Part shown: one piece after another, positions 17,046-25,073 of the stretch
Layout: every line of letters starts with the position of its first letter
How positions within the stretch are numbered: position 1 is the stretch's first letter
Assembly: GCA_905199135.1 (NCBI GenBank)
Contig: CAJKFC010000004.1
Location: forward strand, 1-39,834
From: an uncultured Eubacteriales bacterium
Lineage (GTDB): Bacteria > Bacillota > Clostridia > Oscillospirales > Butyricicoccaceae
Direction: 5' to 3'
DNA: 39,834 bases
The notes under the pieces: model-generated
What the model was told of the DNA's origin: nothing
Databases searched by the model: none
The model's input: the letters and a program-made list of their open reading frames with translations, nothing else
Position numbers and translations under genes: made by a program

Positions 17046-17528
17046 ATGAGCAAAAAGGTTCTTGGAAAGTTTAACTGGGTCGACATCATAATAGTGGTGG
17101 CGGTCATAGCCGCTGTGGGAATAGTGGCATACAAGTTTTTGAAGCCGGCAGAGGTGACAAATTCAGCTACAACACAGAAGATCGAGATGGAGTTTTTTGT
17201 GGAAGAGGCTCCCGATTACGCAGTAAATATCGTCAAAGAGGGCGACAAGGTCTATGACGAGACAAAAAACTGCGCTTTGGGCAATGTTGTGTCGGTAGAA
17301 GTAGGCCCCAGCGTCAATTACGGTACCGACAGCAGCGGCAATTTCGTCAAATCTTCCAAAGACGGATACAAGAGCATCAGAATCACAACAGAGGTCGACG
17401 GAGAAATCGGTGAAAACGGCGTAACCGTCGGCGTCACAAGATACGGCGTAGGCCACACATTCACCTTCTACGCAGGAAACGCCAAACTCTACGGTAAAGT
17501 ATCCGCCATAAATCCCATAGGAGGCTGA
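17046..17528 (+). CDS. DUF4330 family membrane-anchored protein
   Basis: The 160-residue product has one N-terminal membrane helix (about residues 14-30, VDIIIVVAVIAAVGIVAY) and an external beta-rich domain with EGDKVYDETKNCALGNVVSV and GVTVGVTRYGVGHTFTFYAG. These match the DUF4330 family, which often sits in polysaccharide loci; its role is not established. It is wedged between the glycosyltransferase and the Wzy-like gene with gaps of one and two bases, which suggests a part in assembly or export of the glycan. Confidence 0.8.
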   Translation: MSKKVLGKFNWVDIIIVVAVIAAVGIVAYKFLKPAEVTNSATTQKIEMEFFVEEAPDYAVNIVKEGDKVYDETKNCALGNVVSVEVGPSVNYGTDSSGNFVKSSKDGYKSIRITTEVDGEIGENGVTVGVTRYGVGHTFTFYAGNAKLYGKVSAINPIGG

Positions 17529-17530
17529 TA

Positions 17531-18934
17531 ATGAAAAACAGTTATTTCCTTGGACTTTTGTTTGAGGACAGTAAACTGCAGGCCGCCTTTGAAAAAAGCC
17601 TTTTCTACGGCATATTCACATGGATATGCTACGGGATTCTCGGTTTTTTCAAATGGATTTTCAAAAAGCTCGACGGATATTCCAGCATTTTTTATAAAAA
17701 CATCTGCGTGCCCCTTTTCAGGCATTATCACATCGTTCTCGGCCTGTGCCTTACGGTCATGATAATAACGCCCCATTCAAAATGGAGCAACAGCTACGGC
17801 TTTATTCTGGCGGCGGGGCTTTTCGCCCTTTTCTGCCTCAATGTAATACTTGAAAAAAATGTCAGGTTTGCCCCCATAAGGCTGCCGATGGTGCTTTTTT
17901 GCATAGCCGTTTTGGTCGGCGTGCTTATAAGCCCACTCAAGGCGGAGGGCGCCAGAGTCGCCTTGTTCTACTTTACGGCGGTGCTCTTTGCCCTTGACAT
18001 AGCCAACGGCATAAAGACCCAAAAGCAGCTCAAAGTTCTGCTGTGTTTTTTGTGGCTGGCACTTATGCTTACCTCTCTTTACGCCGTATATCAGGGCATA
18101 GTGGGCGTCGAGGTCGACCTGTCTCTCACCGATACCGAGCTCAACGCAGGTATGCCGGGCAGAGTTTACAGCACATTTGAAAACCCCAACAACTACGCCG
18201 AGCTCATTGTCATGCTCGTGCCATTTGCGGCGGCGCTGGCTCTCTCGGAGAAAAAAATATGGCTGAGGATATGTCTTTTGGGCTCACTTATTCTGCCCCT
18301 CGGCGCCATCGGTCTCACACTTTCCCGCTCGGGCTGGCTTGCTCTTGGCGGCGCCATAGTGGTGTTCATACTGCTTTATAAACCTGTCCTCATACTGCCC
18401 CTCATCGGCGTGGGCTTTTTGGCTCTGCCGTTTTTGCCCGACAGCATAATAAGAAGAGCCATGACGATAGGCTCCATGGACGACAGCTCCAATAAATACC
18501 GCATCTACATCTGGGAAGGCGCCTTGAGGATAATTAAAGAATACGGCTTTACGGGCATAGGTCTCGGCCCCGAGAATTTCGGAGTTTTCTATCCCTCCTA
18601 TGCCAATGAGATGGCGATAAACGCCCGCCATGCCCATATGCTCTATCTTCAGGCTATAATCGAAATGGGTGTTTTGGGTTTTGTCTCGGTCATGTGGACG
18701 GTTTTGGGCACAATGAAAAACACCTTTGCCGCAATAAAGAGAAAATGGGCTTCGCCCCTTGAAAAGCACACGGGTATAGCCTTGATTTCTGCAATGTGCG
18801 GCATGGGAGCAATGGCTTTTGTCGAGTATATATGGTATTATCCCAGAGTGCTCTTTGTATTTTTCGCCTGTCTCGGCATAGGCGTCGCGGTTATAAATAT
18901 GGTTAAAAGCGAGGAGAAGAAGGATGAGCAGTAA
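17531..18934 (+). CDS. O-antigen polymerase/ligase-like (Wzy_C) membrane protein
   Basis: The 467-residue product has about 11 membrane helices. The central region has RVYSTFENPNNYAELI and the conserved LTLSRSGWLALGGA block, and the last large external loop has GLGPENFGVFYP followed by RHAHMLYLQAIIEMGVLG. This Arg/His/Glu arrangement is the Wzy_C signature of polymerases and ligases that join lipid-linked glycans outside the membrane. In this operon it may polymerise repeat units or transfer glycan to an acceptor. Its end overlaps the epimerase gene by 11 bases. Confidence 0.85.
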   Translation: MKNSYFLGLLFEDSKLQAAFEKSLFYGIFTWICYGILGFFKWIFKKLDGYSSIFYKNICVPLFRHYHIVLGLCLTVMIITPHSKWSNSYGFILAAGLFALFCLNVILEKNVRFAPIRLPMVLFCIAVLVGVLISPLKAEGARVALFYFTAVLFALDIANGIKTQKQLKVLLCFLWLALMLTSLYAVYQGIVGVEVDLSLTDTELNAGMPGRVYSTFENPNNYAELIVMLVPFAAALALSEKKIWLRICLLGSLILPLGAIGLTLSRSGWLALGGAIVVFILLYKPVLILPLIGVGFLALPFLPDSIIRRAMTIGSMDDSSNKYRIYIWEGALRIIKEYGFTGIGLGPENFGVFYPSYANEMAINARHAHMLYLQAIIEMGVLGFVSVMWTVLGTMKNTFAAIKRKWASPLEKHTGIALISAMCGMGAMAFVEYIWYYPRVLFVFFACLGIGVAVINMVKSEEKKDEQ

Positions 18935-19895
18935 TATCTGTTTTGAAAAGGATTCGGCCTTTCTCGTCACGGGAGGAGCGGGATTCATAGGCAGCAACAT
19001 CACCGAAGCCCTTTTGAACATGGGCTATAAGGTGAGAGTTCTCGACAATTTTTCCACAGGCAAGAGGGAAAATGTCGCTCCTTTCGGTAAAAACCCCAAC
19101 TTTGAGCTGATGGAAGGGGATATAAGGGACAAAGAGTGCTGCCAAAAGGCCCTTTGCGGCATAGACTATGTCCTTCATCAGGCTGCCTGGGGCAGCGTGC
19201 CTAGATCTTTGGAGCAGCCTTTGGAATACAACGAGAACAACATAACGGGCACATTAAACATGATGCACTTTGCCGCAAAGGCAGGGGTAAAGGCCTTTGT
19301 CTACGCCTCCTCCGCCGCCGTCTACGGCGACGACGACAGAGCCGAAAAGACAGAGGAGCACATAGGCAGACCTCTCTCACCCTACGCCTTTACAAAGCTT
19401 GCCGACGAGCACTACGGCGCCCTTTACAGCGAACTTTACGGCCTTAAAACAGTAGGTCTCAGATATTTCAATGTCTTCGGTAAAAATCAGGACCCCGAGG
19501 GGGATTACGCTTCGGTAATACCCAAGTTCATAAGGCAGATTTTAAGGGGCGAAGATGTTACGATAGACGGCGACGGCGGTCAGACGAGAGACTTTGTCCA
19601 CATCGAAAATGTGGTGCAGGCAAACCTCAGAGCCGCCATGAAGGCTGAAAATGCCTCGGGCAGGGTGTTCAATGTGGCCTGCGGCGAAAAGATAACCCTT
19701 CTGGAATTTTATGACAAGCTGACAGAGCTTTTGCACAGTCACAGAAGACCTGTTTTCGGCCCTCCTAGGGCGGGAGACATAAGGCATAGCCTGGCATCTA
19801 TTGAAAACATCAAAAAATATCTGGAATATATGCCCACCGTGGGATTTTTCGAGGGACTTGAAAAGACCATAGAGTGGTATAAGGAAAATATTTAA
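18924..19895 (+). CDS. NAD-dependent nucleotide-sugar epimerase, UDP-GlcNAc/glucose 4-epimerase type
   Basis: The 323-residue product is an extended SDR. It has the NAD motif GGAGFIGSN at residues 17-25, the catalytic Ser in VYASSAAVYG and the Tyr-Lys pair in SPYAFTKLADE. The segments HQAAWGSVPRSLEQPLEYN and GLRYFNVFGKNQDPEGDYA are very like WbpP-type UDP-GlcNAc 4-epimerases, more so than GalE. It probably supplies UDP-GalNAc or UDP-Gal for the glycan made by this operon. The gene overlaps the Wzy-like gene by 11 bases. Confidence 0.85.
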   Translation: MSSNICFEKDSAFLVTGGAGFIGSNITEALLNMGYKVRVLDNFSTGKRENVAPFGKNPNFELMEGDIRDKECCQKALCGIDYVLHQAAWGSVPRSLEQPLEYNENNITGTLNMMHFAAKAGVKAFVYASSAAVYGDDDRAEKTEEHIGRPLSPYAFTKLADEHYGALYSELYGLKTVGLRYFNVFGKNQDPEGDYASVIPKFIRQILRGEDVTIDGDGGQTRDFVHIENVVQANLRAAMKAENASGRVFNVACGEKITLLEFYDKLTELLHSHRRPVFGPPRAGDIRHSLASIENIKKYLEYMPTVGFFEGLEKTIEWYKENI

Positions 19896-19904
19896 GGGAG
19901 AATT

Positions 19905-21683
19905 ATGGAAAACAGCGGCTTTTTGCCTGTAAATAAAAGGGAAATGACCGAGAGGGAGTGGTATTATTACGACTTCCTTTTGATAACGGGTGACGCCTAT
20001 GTGGACCACCCGTCTTTCGGCGCCGCCGTCATATCCCGAGTTTTGGAGAGCAAGGGATACCGTGTGGCGGTTCTTTCCCAGCCTCAGAATCACATAGACC
20101 TTGAAAAGATGGGCGAGCCCCGTCTCGCCGTCCTCATCACGGCGGGCAACATAGACTCCATGGTGGCACACTATTCGGTGTCCAAAAACCGCCGCAAAAA
20201 GGACAGCTACACCCCGGGAGGCAAGGCGGGCAAGAGACCCGACATGGCGACGGTGGTTTACACCGGCTACGCCAAAGAGGCTTTCCCGCAAAAGCCTGTA
20301 ATTTTGGGAGGTCTTGAGGCTTCTCTTAGAAGATTTGCCCACTACGACTACTGGAAAGACGCGGTGCTGCCTTCGATTCTCACCCAGAGCGGCGCCGATA
20401 TGCTGTGCTTCGGCATGGCTGAGACCTCGATATGTGAGATAGCCATGAGACTGAGGCGCAAAAAACACATAGAGGATATAACAGATGTCAGGGGAACAGC
20501 CTATCTCACCGCAAATCCCCCTAAAGGTGAGGGCGTTTTGGAGCTGCCCTCTTTTGATGAAATAACCGACAGCAAGAGGGCATACGCCAAGTTTGCCAAC
20601 ATGGTGCAGCAGGAGCAGGACCATGTGAGGGGCAGAGTGCTGACCCAAAAACAGGAAGACGGAATGCACCTCGTGCAGACGAGACCTTCGGTGCCTTTGG
20701 AGACCGAGGAGCTCGACAAGGTATACGCCCTGCCCTATATGCGCACCTATCATCCGTCCTATGAGGAGAGGGGCGGAGTGGCAGCCATCGAGGAGGTGGA
20801 AAACTCCATTATCCACAACAGAGGCTGTTTCGGCTCGTGCAATTTCTGCGCCCTCGCTCTGCATCAGGGCAGATATGTCACCTCGAGATCACATAAATCT
20901 GTGCTTGAAGAGGCACAGAAGATAATAGACGGCCCCCATTTCAAGGGCTATATACACGATGTGGGAGGACCTACGGCAAACTTCCGCCGTCCCGCCTGCA
21001 AAAAGCAGAAGACTGTCGGCACCTGCAAGGACAGACAGTGCCTTTTTCCGACGCCCTGTCCCGCCCTTGACGCCGACGAAAAGGACTATCTCGAGCTTCT
21101 CACCGAGATAAGACAGCTCAAAGGAGTCAAAAAGGTCTTTGTCCGCTCGGGCATAAGGTTTGACTATATGCTTGCCGACAAGTCGGACGCATTTTTTGAA
21201 AATCTCGTCAAATACCACATAAGCGGACAGCTCAAGGTGGCTCCCGAGCACATAAGTCCCAATGTCCTCTACTATATGGGCAAGCCCAAGATGGAGGTAT
21301 ATGAGGCATTTTGCGAAAAATACAAAAAGCTAAATCAGAAGTTCGGAAAAGAGCAGTATCTCGTGCCGTATCTCATGTCGTCCCACCCGGGAAGTACCCT
21401 GAATGACGCCATTACACTGGCTCTCTATCTCAAGAAAAACAAGATAGTGCCCGAGCAGGTGCAGGATTTCTACCCCACTCCCGGCACTCTTTCGACAGCC
21501 ATGTACTACACAGGCATAGATCCCCGCACCATGAAGCCTGTGTATGTGGAAAAGACAGCCGAGGGCAAGGCAATGCAGAGGGCTCTGCTCCAGGCGAGAA
21601 ATCCTAAAAACCGCGGACTTGTGGTAAAGGCGCTCAAAAAAGCCAAGAGGGAAGACCTCATCGGAAGAGGCGGTCTGCTGTGA
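19905..21683 (+). CDS. YgiQ family radical SAM protein
   Basis: The 592-residue product has the large N-terminal YgiQ domain starting FLPVNKREM, with FLLITGDAYVDHPSFG. The radical SAM motif CFGSCNFC is near residue 308, and QVQDFYPTPGTLSTAMYYTG leads into the C-terminal DUF3362-like part. Extra cysteines (CKKQKTVGTCKDRQC) may hold another cluster. The reaction is not known. It follows the epimerase gene by nine bases with a GGGAG site and overlaps the QueG-like gene, so it is on the polysaccharide transcript although its function seems unrelated. Confidence 0.92.
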   Translation: MENSGFLPVNKREMTEREWYYYDFLLITGDAYVDHPSFGAAVISRVLESKGYRVAVLSQPQNHIDLEKMGEPRLAVLITAGNIDSMVAHYSVSKNRRKKDSYTPGGKAGKRPDMATVVYTGYAKEAFPQKPVILGGLEASLRRFAHYDYWKDAVLPSILTQSGADMLCFGMAETSICEIAMRLRRKKHIEDITDVRGTAYLTANPPKGEGVLELPSFDEITDSKRAYAKFANMVQQEQDHVRGRVLTQKQEDGMHLVQTRPSVPLETEELDKVYALPYMRTYHPSYEERGGVAAIEEVENSIIHNRGCFGSCNFCALALHQGRYVTSRSHKSVLEEAQKIIDGPHFKGYIHDVGGPTANFRRPACKKQKTVGTCKDRQCLFPTPCPALDADEKDYLELLTEIRQLKGVKKVFVRSGIRFDYMLADKSDAFFENLVKYHISGQLKVAPEHISPNVLYYMGKPKMEVYEAFCEKYKKLNQKFGKEQYLVPYLMSSHPGSTLNDAITLALYLKKNKIVPEQVQDFYPTPGTLSTAMYYTGIDPRTMKPVYVEKTAEGKAMQRALLQARNPKNRGLVVKALKKAKREDLIGRGGLL

Positions 21684-22417
21684 TGGAAAAGCTTATAAAA
21701 GCCCTTATTGAAGAGGGGGCGGCTGTTGCCGCTCCCTTTAAAAATCTCGCCGTGGCCGCCTTTCCCTATCTGCCGAAAGATGTGCATGAGGGCAATCTCT
21801 CCCTTTACGCAAGGGGAGAGGATTATCATATATGGGTCAAAAACGCCCTTGAAAGGGCGGCGAAAAAGGCAGGGGGAGAAGACTGGAAATGCTACACCGA
21901 TGTGTCTCCCTTTGACGAGGTGGATATAGCCGTAAAGGCAGGTCTCGGAGTTTTGGGTCAAAACCGCCTGCTTATAACGGAAGAATACGGCTCCTATGTC
22001 TTTATCGGCATAGTGGAGACCGACCTCGAATATGAGGACAGGGAATATGAGATAAAGCACTGTCTTATGTGCGGCGCCTGCAAAAGAGTCTGCCCTGCCC
22101 TTGCCATAGGCGAAAAGGGTGTAAACAGCTCCGTTTGCCTTTCCCACATAACCCAAAAGAGGGGAGAGCTTACCGAAAAAGAGACAGAGCTCATTAAAAA
22201 TCACCCTCTCATATGGGGCTGCGACATATGTCAGCTGGTCTGCCCCATGAACAGATATGTCAAAAGGACGGAAAAAGACGAAATTATCTGGCAGCTCAAA
22301 AGCGAGGACACCGAAATATCAGACAGGCAGTTCCGAAAAAAATACGGCAGTTTTGCCTTTTCGTTCCGCGGTGTCGCGCCGCTAAAACGCAACAACAGAA
22401 TAAAAGGCGAAAAATAG
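21683..22417 (+). CDS. Short QueG-like iron-sulfur protein, epoxyqueuosine reductase family
   Basis: The 244-residue product has the QueG core: AGLGVLGQNRLLI near residue 90, a probable catalytic Asp in TDVSP near residue 74, and two [4Fe-4S] sites, CLMCGACKRVCP near 131 and CDICQLVCP near 183. QueG reduces epoxyqueuosine to queuosine in tRNA. This protein lacks the C-terminal HEAT-like part and part of the N-terminal region of long QueG proteins, so activity on epoxyqueuosine is likely but not certain. The ATG at 21683 overlaps the YgiQ stop (TGATG). It is the last gene of the long operon. Confidence 0.8.
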   Translation: MEKLIKALIEEGAAVAAPFKNLAVAAFPYLPKDVHEGNLSLYARGEDYHIWVKNALERAAKKAGGEDWKCYTDVSPFDEVDIAVKAGLGVLGQNRLLITEEYGSYVFIGIVETDLEYEDREYEIKHCLMCGACKRVCPALAIGEKGVNSSVCLSHITQKRGELTEKETELIKNHPLIWGCDICQLVCPMNRYVKRTEKDEIIWQLKSEDTEISDRQFRKKYGSFAFSFRGVAPLKRNNRIKGEK

Positions 22418-22424
22418 GAAAAAA

Positions 22425-22448
22425 TACCCCCATAAAGCTATGGGGGTA
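22425..22448 (+). promoter_or_regulatory. Hairpin covering the ribosome binding site of the CBS gene
   Basis: TACCCCCATA (22425-22434) pairs perfectly with TATGGGGGTA (22439-22448) around AAGC. The right arm contains the GGGGG ribosome binding site of the gene at 22454. There is no T run on the plus strand, so it is not a normal plus-strand terminator; on the minus strand it would have one, but no minus-strand gene reads into it. Confidence 0.7.
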
Positions 22449-22453
22449 AAAAT

Positions 22454-22861
22454 ATGTTTGTTTCAAAAATTATGTCGAGAGAGACCGTTGTTTTAGATAT
22501 GACCGACAATCTGGAGACGGCGGCAAGACTTATGGAATATCACGGCATAGCCTCGATGCCGGTGTGCCAGGACAAAAAGGTAAGGGGCATAATAACCGAC
22601 AGAGACATAGCCCTTTTGGCGGCGAGGGGCATAAGTCCGCAGAATATCGCCGTAAAAGATGTAATGAGCAAGAGGGCGGTGACGGTCGACGCCTCCGCCG
22701 ATGTATCCGAGGCTTTAGAGCTCATGTCAGAGCACAAGCTGCGCCGCCTGCCTGTCACCATGAAAGGCAATATAGTGGGCATGGTGTCTTTGGGAGACAT
22801 CGCCCGCACAAACAGCTTTTCCATGGAGGCGGCAAGGGTTTTCCTTGAAATAGCAAAATAA
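22454..22861 (+). CDS. Protein with two CBS domains
   Basis: The 135-residue product is just a pair of CBS domains: VSKIMSRETVVL to RGIITDRDIALLA, then VKDVMSKRAVTVD to GMVSLGDIA. Such stand-alone pairs bind adenosyl ligands (AMP, ATP, SAM) and regulate partners, but the ligand and partner cannot be told. The ribosome binding site is GGGGG at 22442-22446, seven bases before the ATG and inside a hairpin. It may be read from the upstream operon or from an unseen promoter. A strong terminator follows at the stop. Confidence 0.88.
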   Translation: MFVSKIMSRETVVLDMTDNLETAARLMEYHGIASMPVCQDKKVRGIITDRDIALLAARGISPQNIAVKDVMSKRAVTVDASADVSEALELMSEHKLRRLPVTMKGNIVGMVSLGDIARTNSFSMEAARVFLEIAK

Positions 22862-22887
22862 AACCGCCCTATTGGGCGGTTTTTTTA
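22861..22887. terminator. Bidirectional terminator, CBS gene and TauE/SafE gene
   Basis: AAACCGCCC (22861-22869) pairs with GGGCGGTTT (22874-22882), loop TATT, with T runs on both strands. It lies between two convergent genes. Confidence 0.92.
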
Positions 22888-23610
22888 TCAGCCTTTTATG
22901 AGGATTATGAGACCCGAAATAGCCATAAAGCCGTAGACATATTTCTTCATTATGTCGCCGTTTAAGCGCTTGTAGAACTTTATGCCGAAGAGCACGCCAA
23001 CCGCCATACCTGCGAGGCAGGCGCAGTACCACAGAGGGGAAAAGGCGGGGAAGGTGCCGTTTAAAAATCTCATCAGCAGCGTGAGGAGGCTGTTGCCCAT
23101 AAAGTAGCTCTGAATGGTGGCCATGTACTCCTCCTTGTCCTCGAGAGCCGAGAGGTAGTAGACTACGACGGGAGGGCCGCTTATGGCGAAAAGACCCGTC
23201 ATTATGCCCGAGATAAATCCGGCTATCGAGCCGTTTAAAAATGTCGGGCGGATTTTTACCTTTTTGCTGAAGAATACAAACCAGATCGCCAGCAGAAAGA
23301 GCACGGCGCCGAGAGCCCTTCTCATGGAGGCGGTGTCGATGTGCTTTGCCACCTCAAGGCTTATGTAACAGGCGACGGTGGAAAAGGCGAGGGGCACAAG
23401 CACCTGACGCCAGTTGATCTTTGTGTATCTCCTCGATACATTGATAAAGTTGCCTATGGGCGAGGTCGACATGTTGAGAACCTGCGCCACTGCGTAGGGC
23501 AGAAAATAGGGGGATATGGCCATAAAAAGTATGCCGTAGCCAAAGCCTGTGGTCGACTGTATAAATATACTTACGGCAGAGGTCAGAAAAAGCAGAGCCA
23601 AAGTTTCCAT
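22888..23610 (-). CDS. TauE/SafE (TSUP) family membrane transporter
   Basis: The 240-residue product has about seven or eight membrane helices and the family pattern STTGFGYGILFMAISP near residue 20 in the first repeat and SGIMTGLFAISGPPVVVYYLS near residue 135 in the second. The family exports or imports organosulfur anions or sulfite; the substrate here is unknown. The start at 23610 has an AGGAG site. It is a single gene between a terminator and its own promoter, divergent from the hypothetical gene at 23737. Confidence 0.85.
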   Translation of the reverse strand: METLALLFLTSAVSIFIQSTTGFGYGILFMAISPYFLPYAVAQVLNMSTSPIGNFINVSRRYTKINWRQVLVPLAFSTVACYISLEVAKHIDTASMRRALGAVLFLLAIWFVFFSKKVKIRPTFLNGSIAGFISGIMTGLFAISGPPVVVYYLSALEDKEEYMATIQSYFMGNSLLTLLMRFLNGTFPAFSPLWYCACLAGMAVGVLFGIKFYKRLNGDIMKKYVYGFMAISGLIILIKG

Positions 23611-23640
23611 TTTTTCTCCTTTAAAATATCATTATATATA

Positions 23641-23669
23641 ATTATATAGCAAAATGCGGGAATTTGCAA
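23641..23669 (-). promoter_or_regulatory. Sigma-A promoter for the TauE/SafE gene (minus strand)
   Basis: On the minus strand TTGCAA (23669-23664), 17-base spacer, TATAAT (23646-23641). Confidence 0.78.
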
Positions 23670-23677
23670 CAAATGAC

Positions 23678-23705
23678 TTTACTTTTTGAAAAAAACCTCT
23701 ATAAT
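23678..23705 (+). promoter_or_regulatory. Sigma-A promoter for the hypothetical gene at 23737
   Basis: TTTACT at 23678-23683, 16-base spacer, TATAAT at 23700-23705, about 30 bases before the start. Confidence 0.6.
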
Positions 23706-23736
23706 TGAATATATAATAAAAAAACGGGAGAAAAAC

Positions 23737-24156
23737 ATGAAACAATATACGGAAATCCTTATAAACAAGCCCGAGGGAGGACACAAATGGTATAAGTCCG
23801 ATCCTCCTATGGACATAAAGCATTACGAGGCAAAACACAACACCGAGAACATCTATCTTCTGTGGATGGAGACGAGAATGATGCGCAGAAGATGCGCTCT
23901 GCCCTGCGCCCTTGTGGAGGACGGCGAAGCGCTGGTGTTCAGAGGGGGCGGATTTGCAGCTTCAAAGGAAAATGTAAACCTCATCAGAAGATGGAATCTC
24001 CTTGTAAATCCCGCCGAAATAGACACGGCGTGGACGGTAAACGAGCTGGACAAGGAGAAGTTCCGCGAGATCTATAAAAAGTTCCAGGACGGCCCCGTGC
24101 CGAAAAACGAGGAGGCGGAGGAAAAGGAACAGGAAGAAGAGAACACCGAAAAATAA
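23737..24156 (+). CDS. Hypothetical cytoplasmic protein with acidic tail
   Basis: I do not recognise this 139-residue protein. It has no signal peptide or membrane helix. The first 105 residues look globular and rich in Trp, Arg and Lys (LLWMETRMMRRRCALPCALVEDGEA), and the last 30 residues are a charged tail rich in Glu. The ATG at 23737 follows a GGGAG site; codons further upstream overlap the promoter. It is a single gene between its own promoter and a terminator. Confidence 0.75.
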   Translation: MKQYTEILINKPEGGHKWYKSDPPMDIKHYEAKHNTENIYLLWMETRMMRRRCALPCALVEDGEALVFRGGGFAASKENVNLIRRWNLLVNPAEIDTAWTVNELDKEKFREIYKKFQDGPVPKNEEAEEKEQEEENTEK

Positions 24157-24187
24157 AAGGCAGGTTTTAACCTGCCTTTTATTTATT
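24155..24187. terminator. Bidirectional terminator between the gene at 23737 and the lipoprotein gene
   Basis: AAAAGGCAGG (24155-24164) pairs with CCTGCCTTTT (24171-24180), starting inside the stop codon of the plus-strand gene. T-rich sequence lies on both sides. Confidence 0.88.
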
Positions 24188-24794
24188 CGCCTAAAACGGC
24201 GCTGTCTGTGACATTGTTTATATTGACGGCCTCATATATCTTTCGGCCCTCGAAAAGCTCGGAGCCTTTCTGATATGTGAACTCCGTCATAGTGATGCCT
24301 GCGCCCGAAAGGTTTTTGACTATTACGCAAAAACTCTCGTCGGTCATATTTTCAAAACCGATAAACTCCATGGTGCCCATCTGGACATTTGTCAAAGGGG
24401 CGAGAGTATATTTGTTTTCGCCGATGGTGGCAATCACCGTAAACTGCTGTCCGTCGTCCCACATGAACTCACCCATGTCGTCCTTCTGAGCGTCGGTGTA
24501 AACCTCAAGCTTTACTTCTCCGTCTTCCGCAAGATATGGAATGACGGAGGACTTGTAAAGGGTCAGACCTTCGGGGGAGAAATCTCCCGGCTCGACCTTT
24601 ATCGTCTCGCTTGTCTCGGTCTCACTTTCGCTCTCTGAAGCGGAGGTTTCCTCCTGCTTTTCGGAAGTGGATGGAGCCGTGGTGCTTTCGGCGGCGGTGC
24701 TGGCTGAAGATGTCTGCTGTCCATCTTTGCTGCAGCCCGAAAGAACGAATGCGAATGTCAAAATACAGAGGAGAAGCGCTACATGCTTTTTCAT
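24183..24794 (-). CDS. Lipoprotein of unknown function
   Basis: The 203-residue product has a lipoprotein signal peptide with lipobox LSGC (Cys21). A Ser/Thr/Glu-rich linker follows to about residue 65, then a beta-rich domain of about 135 residues (FSPEGLTLYKSSVIPYLAED to NINNVTDSAVL). It is expected on the outer face of the cytoplasmic membrane. The domain is not one I can name. Its signal peptide is nearly the same as that of the small lipoprotein encoded just upstream, so the two are probably duplicates. It is the last gene of the ruvX operon on the minus strand. Confidence 0.8.
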   Translation of the reverse strand: MKKHVALLLCILTFAFVLSGCSKDGQQTSSASTAAESTTAPSTSEKQEETSASESESETETSETIKVEPGDFSPEGLTLYKSSVIPYLAEDGEVKLEVYTDAQKDDMGEFMWDDGQQFTVIATIGENKYTLAPLTNVQMGTMEFIGFENMTDESFCVIVKNLSGAGITMTEFTYQKGSELFEGRKIYEAVNINNVTDSAVLGE

Positions 24795-24827
24795 TTTATT
24801 TTTAATTCCTTTTAATTATTGATTTAA

Positions 24828-25073
24828 TTATTTGGAAGTGCTTTCTGTCTCAGCTTCTGTTGTGTCCTCAGACTCTGTCTCAGCCTCTGTCTCGTCTTCG
24901 GCTGTTGTCTCGTCCTCAGCCTCTGTTTCAGCCTCTGTTGTATCCTCGGCTGTTGTATCTGCTGCTGTTGTTGCCTCTGCTGCTGTTGTATCCTTCTCTG
25001 TATCGGATGTGCAGCCTGCAAGGATGAATGTGAATGTCAAAACGCAAAGGAAAAGTGCTGTAAGTTTCTTCAT
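24828..25073 (-). CDS. Tiny lipoprotein made of a signal peptide and a low-complexity tail
   Basis: The 81-residue product has a lipoprotein signal peptide with lipobox LAGC (Cys21) and then about 60 residues of only Thr, Ala, Glu, Asp and Ser in repeats such as TTEAETEAED. No folded domain follows. Compared with the lipoprotein encoded downstream, it is the same signal and linker without the globular part. The start lies in an ATGA overlap with the ruvX stop, with a GGAGG site inside ruvX, so it should be translated. Confidence 0.72.
   Translation of the reverse strand: MKKLTALFLCVLTFTFILAGCTSDTEKDTTAAEATTAADTTAEDTTEAETEAEDETTAEDETEAETESEDTTEAETESTSK

Noticed and set aside
24824..25021. Gln/Arg-rich and Ser/Val-rich frames over the small lipoprotein gene
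   Set aside because: They are other-frame readings of the repetitive Thr/Glu/Ala codons.
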